Shown here one piece after another: positions 1-5,150 of a DNA stretch of 5,150 nt. Location: contig CANLAY010000078.1 in NCBI GenBank assembly GCA_947488635.1, positions 1 to 5,150 of the forward strand, in the 5' to 3' direction. Position 1 is the first letter of the stretch, and every line of letters begins with the position of its first letter. Below the pieces are notes generated by a model that was not told the origin of the DNA, made no database searches, and was given only the letters and a program-made list of their open reading frames with translations. The DNA comes from Candidatus Nanopelagicaceae bacterium. GTDB lineage: Bacteria > Actinomycetota > Actinomycetes > Nanopelagicales > Nanopelagicaceae. Made by a program: the position numbers and the translations under genes.

Positions 1-1580
<1,580 letters not shown>

Positions 1581-1603
1581 CGGAGCTAGTTACTTCTTTT
1601 ACA

Positions 1604-1616
1604 TACACTTGCCCAG
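1604..1616 (+). promoter_or_regulatory. Possible leaderless promoter (-10 TACACT) for recO
   Basis: TACACT at 1604-1609 fits the actinobacterial -10 pattern TAnnnT. Its last T lies exactly seven bases before the G of the recO GTG codon, so transcription would begin at the start codon itself. No Shine-Dalgarno sequence lies close to this GTG: the nearest GGAG, at 1582-1585, is about 30 bases away. No convincing -35 hexamer is visible, as is common for such promoters. Readthrough from leuA is an equally good or additional source of transcript. Confidence 0.35.
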
Positions 1617-2347
1617 TGAGCCTCTACCGTGATGAAGCGTTAATTCTGCGTACCCAGAAATTGGGTGAAGCCGATCGCATCATCACCATGCTTACTCGCG
1701 ATCATGGTCGCGTTCGTGGTGTGGCAAAAGGGGTTCGTCGCACGATGTCTAAATTTGGGGCACGCCTTGAACCCGGTAGTCATGTTGATATTCAGTTACA
1801 CATTGGCAAGACCTTTGACACGGTGACTCAAGTTGAAGCTATTGCAAACTATGGCGAAGAACTAGCCAATGATTATCAACGTTGGACAATTGCCTCTGCG
1901 ATACTCGAAACCACTGAACGATTCACCCCACAAGAGCGCGAACCGGCGCTACAAGAATTTAACTTAGTAGTCGGTGCGTTAAAGGTTTTGGCCGAAAAGC
2001 GTTATGACTCCTCCCTTATTCTCGATGCCTTTCTACTTCGCTCACTAGCCATTGGGGGATACGCACCTTCAATGACTAACTGTTCGCGTTGCGAAAAAGA
2101 AGGGCCACATCGCTACTTCTCACTTGTCGGTGGTGGCTCAGTTTGTTTAGATTGCCGGCCATCAGCATCTGCTACCCCAGCAGTTGAAACGCTAAAACTT
2201 ATGGGCGATCTACTTTCGGGCGATTGGGAGAGTGCGAGTGCGAGTGAACTTCGTAATCGCCGCGAAGCAAATGGCTTGATTACTGCCTACCTACACTGGC
2301 ACTTAGAACGCGGTCTTCGTAGCATGCCAATGGTGGAGCGCGTATGA
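1616..2347 (+). CDS. recO: DNA repair protein RecO
   Basis: RecO works with RecF and RecR to displace SSB and load RecA on gapped DNA, and it also anneals single strands. The 243-residue length is normal for the family. The N-terminus reads [20 protein letters not shown], the usual start of the OB-fold domain (about 1-80), and this supports the GTG start although no ribosome binding site lies near it. A helical domain follows, with a four-cysteine zinc site at C156-x2-C159 and C177-x2-C180. The stop codon overlaps the uppS start in ATGA, so the two genes are translationally coupled; recO-uppS adjacency is common in Actinobacteria. A leaderless start is proposed separately. No anomalies were seen. 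Confidence 0.95.
   Translation: MSLYRDEALILRTQKLGEADRIITMLTRDHGRVRGVAKGVRRTMSKFGARLEPGSHVDIQLHIGKTFDTVTQVEAIANYGEELANDYQRWTIASAILETTERFTPQEREPALQEFNLVVGALKVLAEKRYDSSLILDAFLLRSLAIGGYAPSMTNCSRCEKEGPHRYFSLVGGGSVCLDCRPSASATPAVETLKLMGDLLSGDWESASASELRNRREANGLITAYLHWHLERGLRSMPMVERV
2332..2338 (+). promoter_or_regulatory. Ribosome binding site of uppS inside the recO end
   Basis: GGTGGAG lies within the last codons of recO, with its GGAG core five bases before the ATG at 2344. It is the clearest Shine-Dalgarno sequence in the window. Together with the ATGA overlap, it fixes the uppS start and suggests that uppS is translated by reinitiation or coupled translation. Confidence 0.7.
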
Positions 2348-3051
2348 GCAAGATTGAAATTCCAAATCACGTAGCAATCGTGATGGATGGCAACGGCCGC
2401 TGGGCTAAGAAGCGTGGTTTGCCGCGCACAGCTGGCCACGAAGCCGGTGAAGCAGCTTTATTTGATGTAGTTGAAGGCGCTATTGAATATGGCGTTAAAG
2501 AGATCAGCGCGTATGCCTTTAGCACTGAGAACTGGCGTCGTTCCCCTGAAGAAGTTAAATTCTTAATGGGTTTTAATCGCGATGTGATTCGTCGTCGTCG
2601 CGATCAAATGAATGAGATGGGTGTTCGCATTCGTTGGGTAGGTCGGCCAAAGCGACTCTGGCAGAGCGTTATTAACGAGCTAGAGATTGCCGAAGAGTTA
2701 ACCGCAAAGAACAAAACTCTGACTTTAAATATGTGCGTTAACTATGGCGGCCGCTCTGAGATTGTCGATGCTGCCACTGAACTTGCTCGCGATGTTAAAC
2801 GCGGAAAACTCAAAGTCGATGCAATTACTGAAAAGACTTTCGCGAAGTATTTAAACCAGCCCAAGATGAGCGATGTGGATTTATTCCTTCGTTCATCTGG
2901 TGAGCAACGCACAAGCAATTTCTTACCTTGGCAATCGGTCTATGCCGAATTCGTTTTCCTTGATGTGCTGTGGCCAGATGTTGATCGCAAAGTTTTGTGG
3001 CGAGCAATTGAGGAATACTCAACTAGAGATAGAAGATTCGGAAAAGCATAG
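2344..3051 (+). CDS. uppS: Isoprenyl (cis-prenyl, undecaprenyl/decaprenyl) diphosphate synthase
   Basis: Adds isopentenyl diphosphate units in cis to an allylic diphosphate, making the polyprenyl diphosphate that becomes the carrier lipid for peptidoglycan and other envelope polymers. It acts at the cytosolic face of the membrane. At 235 residues it is near the usual 230-260. Visible family motifs are [13 protein letters not shown] with the catalytic Asp at D15, GHEAG with H32, FSTENW at 59-64, and [15 protein letters not shown] from residue 179, with R183, R189 and S191 for diphosphate binding, then E202 in YAEF. The start is set by the ATGA overlap with recO and a good ribosome binding site. 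The chain length (C50 or C55; actinobacteria often make decaprenyl) cannot be read from the sequence. Its TAG stop lies at the edge of the hairpin region shared with the convergent peptidase gene. Confidence 0.97.
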   Translation: MSKIEIPNHVAIVMDGNGRWAKKRGLPRTAGHEAGEAALFDVVEGAIEYGVKEISAYAFSTENWRRSPEEVKFLMGFNRDVIRRRRDQMNEMGVRIRWVGRPKRLWQSVINELEIAEELTAKNKTLTLNMCVNYGGRSEIVDAATELARDVKRGKLKVDAITEKTFAKYLNQPKMSDVDLFLRSSGEQRTSNFLPWQSVYAEFVFLDVLWPDVDRKVLWRAIEEYSTRDRRFGKA

Positions 3052-3083
3052 CCTTACCGAATTGAGAGCGTTAGCGGTAAGGC
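3041..3083 (-). terminator. Possible intrinsic terminator of the peptidase transcript
   Basis: On the minus strand, the arm at 3083-3075 pairs perfectly over 9 bp with the arm at 3059-3051, around a 15-base loop. It is followed by TATGCTTTTC (3050-3041). The stem is longer than the plus-strand hairpin, but the loop is larger and the T-run poorer. The 3077-3083 segment is shared with the plus-strand terminator hairpin, so only one of the two can form in any one RNA. Confidence 0.4.
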
Positions 3084-3093
3084 ATAGCCTTAC
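3046..3093. repeat. 12-bp direct repeat around the convergent stop codons
   Basis: GCATAGCCTTAC occurs at 3046-3057 and again at 3082-3093, an exact match starting 36 bases apart. The first copy holds the TAG stop of uppS. The second holds, on the other strand, the TAA stop of the peptidase gene (3092-3090). Between them lies an inverted copy of the core, CGGTAAGGC (3075-3083), so the junction consists of three related arms. Confidence 0.75.
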
Positions 3094-3105
3094 TTCTTCT
3101 TATAT
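3076..3105 (+). terminator. Probable intrinsic terminator of the recO-uppS transcript
   Basis: A perfect 7-bp stem, GTAAGGC (3077-3083) and GCCTTAC (3087-3093), closes a 3-base ATA loop, with one more G-U pair possible at 3076/3094. The T-rich run TTCTTCTTATAT (3094-3105) follows at once. It lies 26 bases after the uppS stop. The stem is short and the T-run is interrupted, so efficiency is uncertain. The T-run is the opposite strand of the final Tyr-Lys-Lys-Lys codons of the convergent gene. Confidence 0.5.
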
Positions 3106-4784
3106 CCCTTTGGACATACTGGCTTTACAGCTGTAACTTTCTTGGTTAACTTACCTTTCACGCAAGTGATCGTGGTTTTCTTGATTACTAAAGCAGCCTT
3201 GTCAGCTGCCGCTTTGGCCTCAGCTTCCTGCTTCGCTTTCAAATCGGCAGCAATTTTATCTGCGGCTAACTTGGCCTCAGCTTCTTGCTTCACCTTCAAA
3301 TCTGCCGCAATTTTATCTGCGGCTAACTTGGCCTCTGCCTCCTGCTTTACTCGCAACTCTTCTGCTGCTTTATCCGCAACTGCTTTGGCCTCAGCTTCTT
3401 GCTTCGCTTTCAAGTCTGCCGCAACCTTGGCTTCGGCATCCTGCTTTGCCTTCAATTCCGCCGCTTTATCAGCTGCAGCTTTGGCTTCGGCATCCTGCGT
3501 TGCCTTTAATTCAGCCGCAACCTTGGCTTCAGCTTCTTGCTTTGCCTTCAACTCCGCAGCAGCTTTCGCATCACGTTCGGCTTGAGCAAGTTTCGTATAA
3601 ACAAAACTCGTATTTTGTGCTTCATCAATTAATTGTTTAGCACTTGCACCACTAGAAAGCGATTTAGGAATTAGCTTTATGGAAAGTTTCTGGCCGTCAT
3701 TATCCTTTAGAAGCATCGTATATTTCGGTGATTCAATATACGTTCCTACGCCTAACCTGCCTGTGATTTCTGTAGTCAAATTTGAAATATTTGAACGAAA
3801 TGCCGTAATCGGCGGCCGGGCATCGTTATCCAGTTGGTAAAAGGAAATCCAACTTCGACTATCTCTTTTCACGAGATCAATTACCAAAGCAGTTTTTGTA
3901 CCAGTTGGTATCACCAGAAGTTGATCTTTGAATGAATAATCAAAGCTAAAATTATTATCTACTGAGTCGGATTTAATGTCGTTGGTCTCTGAAACGCATT
4001 GAATATTCTCATCACCAAGCCAACCTAGTACCCATTTCTCCCATGCGAGTATGTCGATGACTCCATCTGACATTAGGCTGTTCTTTACGCTAGTTGGCGA
4101 TCCATAAAGGTCAGTTAATCCATACAAGTGCATAATCTCGTGTGTAATCACATACTCTGACTTATGGTTGTAAAGCACCACCACATTATTGATTGGACCT
4201 TCTGCGGTAGAAATCGGATTAAACCAAGGACCATAAAGCTCTCTTGTCATTGGCATGGCCTCAGCATTTTCTGCGCTGGCCTTGTACGTAGTACTAAATA
4301 AAACAACACCATCAAACCCAGAATAATTAATATTTCGATCTTGTTCTGTGATGAATTTACTCATGAAACCCCAAGTAGAATCGTCGTATCTTTCTTGCCA
4401 CGTCTTGTTATTGTTTTGAGGTTGCTTTATCAGATTTCGTTGCTCAACCGTCATGTCAATATCTATAATTTCGTTATACGAAAACGTGACTCTACTTTTT
4501 CCCTCCGAAAAATCATAGATATTATTGCTTGCTTTCGTGAAAGCTTCTTTTTCTTTGCTACCAAATTCAAAAGTAGTCTCACCCTTCAAACGGTACGGAA
4601 TTACTAGAATTTTTGGATTATTAATCTTTGCCAGACGTTCTTGATTAATGGGGAAACCAATTGAAATCTGCTGAAAGGAAGATGCCTGTATTTTGCATTC
4701 ACTCACGGGCTGAGCAGAGGCAGTATTGGGTAAAGCAGAAAACAGAAAAGCTAGGACGAGTAAGAGCACTGGCTTAATTCTCAT
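3090..4784 (-). CDS. Secreted M6-like zinc metallopeptidase with repeat stalk and basic C-terminal tail
   Basis: Predicted exported peptidase of 564 residues. A signal peptide spans about 1-24 (basic MRIK, a hydrophobic core, and a likely cut at ASA/Q). The catalytic region contains HEIMHLYGLTD, giving zinc ligands H215 and H219, catalytic E216 and candidate third ligand D225. After it come LMSDG (237-241, a Met-turn-like segment) and AWEKWVLGWL (247-256); this order resembles M6 immune-inhibitor-A-type peptidases. A probable beta-rich region runs to about 390. Residues 408-531 are Ala/Lys/Glu repeats, predicted as a long helix or coiled coil. The tail, 532-564, has 11 lysines, no acidic residue and ends in GYKKK. 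The only cysteines are C30, C263, C541 and C557. PKD domains often seen in M6 proteins are absent. It follows zur by 40 bases on the same strand and converges on uppS. No ribosome binding site precedes the ATG. Family membership is fairly confident; substrate and surface attachment are unknown. Confidence 0.85.
   Translation of the reverse strand: MRIKPVLLLVLAFLFSALPNTASAQPVSECKIQASSFQQISIGFPINQERLAKINNPKILVIPYRLKGETTFEFGSKEKEAFTKASNNIYDFSEGKSRVTFSYNEIIDIDMTVEQRNLIKQPQNNNKTWQERYDDSTWGFMSKFITEQDRNINYSGFDGVVLFSTTYKASAENAEAMPMTRELYGPWFNPISTAEGPINNVVVLYNHKSEYVITHEIMHLYGLTDLYGSPTSVKNSLMSDGVIDILAWEKWVLGWLGDENIQCVSETNDIKSDSVDNNFSFDYSFKDQLLVIPTGTKTALVIDLVKRDSRSWISFYQLDNDARPPITAFRSNISNLTTEITGRLGVGTYIESPKYTMLLKDNDGQKLSIKLIPKSLSSGASAKQLIDEAQNTSFVYTKLAQAERDAKAAAELKAKQEAEAKVAAELKATQDAEAKAAADKAAELKAKQDAEAKVAADLKAKQEAEAKAVADKAAEELRVKQEAEAKLAADKIAADLKVKQEAEAKLAADKIAADLKAKQEAEAKAAADKAALVIKKTTITCVKGKLTKKVTAVKPVCPKGYKKK
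3093..3191 (-). other. Basic two-cysteine C-terminal tail (possible surface-attachment or wall-binding module)
   Basis: Residues 532-564 form a compact segment after the stalk: ITC (C541), a lysine-rich KGKLTKK stretch, and KPVCPKGYKKK with C557. There are eleven lysines and no Asp or Glu. The two cysteines, 16 residues apart, could form a disulfide after export. It has no LPxTG motif and no hydrophobic segment, so it is not a sortase signal. I believe similar C...CPxGYKKK endings occur on other exported proteins of small aquatic actinobacteria, but this is memory and unchecked. Binding to anionic wall polymers is an inference from charge. Confidence 0.55.
3192..3563 (-). repeat. In-frame tandem repeats encoding the peptidase's helical stalk
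   Basis: Seven degenerate units encode residues 408-524, with a partial eighth to 531. The unit lengths are 14, 14, 18, 14, 19, 19 and 19 residues. Each complete unit ends in KQ(E/D)AEAK or the close variant TQDAEAK. The longer units carry an extra AADK-type insertion of 4-5 residues. The last two complete units, 3270-3326 and 3213-3269, match at 51 of 57 bases, which suggests recent duplication. Fourteen residues equal two heptads, as expected for a coiled coil; the composition resembles the TolA central helix, but homology is not claimed. All unit lengths are multiples of three bases, so gain or loss keeps the frame. Confidence 0.88.
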
Positions 4785-4791
4785 ATAGCAA

Positions 4792-4822
4792 AGCGTAAGC
4801 GAGAACTCGATCTAAAACTATA
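4792..4822 (-). promoter_or_regulatory. Candidate -10 elements for the peptidase gene
   Basis: Two -10-like hexamers lie upstream of the ATG on the minus strand. TATAGT (4822-4817) would give a leader of about 25 bases. TACGCT (4797-4792) fits TAnnnT and would start transcription at or one base before the ATG, a leaderless arrangement that suits the absent ribosome binding site. Neither has a recognisable -35 at good spacing. No terminator hairpin is visible between zur and this gene, so readthrough from zur is also possible. Confidence 0.3.
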
Positions 4823-4824
4823 GT

Positions 4825-5150
4825 TCAGCACTTGCTGCAGAGGCCAAAGATTTCTGCAGTGTGTCCAACTTCGCGGAAACCGTGATCTTTAGCCACATTT
4901 AGCGCCCATTTTTCGATAGCGCCGCCCTCAATTTCCACGGTTTCACCACAGCTCTTGCAGACCAAGTGATGATGGTGGGTTTCACCACAAAGGCGATAGA
5001 TCGCTTCGCCATCATCGCGACGTAATACATCAACAATTTTGTCATTTACTAAACTCTGTAAAGAGCGATAAAACGTAGTTAATCCGATGCTCTGGGCTTC
5101 ACGCTGCATTAAGCGGTAGACCTCTTGCGCGCTGGCGAATACAGCGGCGC
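4825..5150 (-). CDS. zur: Fur-family zinc-uptake regulator Zur, 5'-truncated by window edge
   Basis: Cytosolic repressor that binds DNA when loaded with zinc and shuts off zinc uptake genes. The frame is open through the window end (reading VFASAQEVYRL before the Met at 5109), so that ATG is internal and some 20-30 N-terminal residues are missing. Numbered from that Met, the visible part has the end of the winged helix (GLTTFYRSLQSL), then D27, C41, HHHH at 45-48, the pair C51/C54, E66, H83 and the pair C91/C94. These fit the three zinc sites I recall for M. tuberculosis FurB/Zur with a constant offset of 35: structural C51, C54, C91, C94; regulatory D27, C41, H46, H48; third site H45, H47, E66, H83. 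All ligands are therefore present, which favours Zur over an iron-sensing Fur. No Zur box was seen in the window. Confidence 0.93.
   Translation of the reverse strand, partial: AAVFASAQEVYRLMQREAQSIGLTTFYRSLQSLVNDKIVDVLRRDDGEAIYRLCGETHHHHLVCKSCGETVEIEGGAIEKWALNVAKDHGFREVGHTAEIFGLCSKC

Noticed and set aside
3046..3093. The 12-bp direct repeat as a target-site duplication of a mobile element
   Set aside because: The copies flank only 24 bases, no transposase or terminal inverted repeats are present, and the repeat is better explained by the hairpin arms.
2873..3136. An 87-codon plus-strand open frame overlapping the uppS end and the junction
   Set aside because: It runs out of frame through the conserved uppS active-site motif; the product has no recognisable features.
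3142..3585. A 147-codon plus-strand open frame rich in Ala and Ser opposite the stalk repeats
   Set aside because: It mirrors the repetitive Ala/Lys/Glu codons of the peptidase in antisense; it has no family resemblance, and the opposing frame has a signal peptide, catalytic motif and sensible tail.
4341..4607. An 88-codon plus-strand open frame opposite the peptidase N-terminal half
   Set aside because: Low-complexity, Phe/Leu-rich product with no recognisable motif; it is best explained as a shadow of the AT-rich coding strand.
4799..4812. A small inverted repeat, CGAG-AA-CTCG, between zur and the peptidase
   Set aside because: The stem is only four base pairs with a two-base gap and no T-run, too weak to call a terminator or operator.

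Overview
The window looks like core chromosome of a small-genome, moderate-GC actinobacterium, perhaps a freshwater lineage of the Nanopelagicales (acI) type. The support is the actinobacterial character of every recognisable protein, the order leuA - recO - uppS facing a zur gene, and a hand-counted base composition near 50% GC in leuA. From memory, Mycobacterium tuberculosis has a comparable recO - uppS - (one gene) - furB/zur layout with uppS and zur convergent. The genus is inference; no search was run.

Plus strand, 1-3051: the 3' part of leuA (2-isopropylmalate synthase, cut by the window start), then recO (recombinational repair), then uppS (cis-prenyltransferase for the lipid carrier of cell-wall synthesis). 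recO and uppS overlap by 4 bases (ATGA) and are surely cotranscribed. recO may also have its own leaderless promoter. Minus strand, 5150-3090: the 3' part of zur (Fur-family zinc regulator, cut by the window end), followed after 40 bases by a large gene for a secreted M6-like zinc metallopeptidase. The two transcription units converge at about 3050-3095, where three matched arms can form alternative hairpins.

The unusual element is the secreted peptidase. It has a signal peptide, a catalytic domain with HExxHxxGxxD and a LMS...W...LGWL segment, a long Ala/Lys/Glu repeat stalk, and a very basic two-cysteine tail ending in GYKKK. The catalytic part is visibly AT-richer than its neighbours and sits between otherwise conserved housekeeping genes, so it is probably an accessory or fast-evolving gene. 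It may be read from the zur transcript, its own promoter, or both.

No tRNA, rRNA, CRISPR array, insertion sequence or riboswitch was seen, and no stretch above 300 bases lacks a gene.
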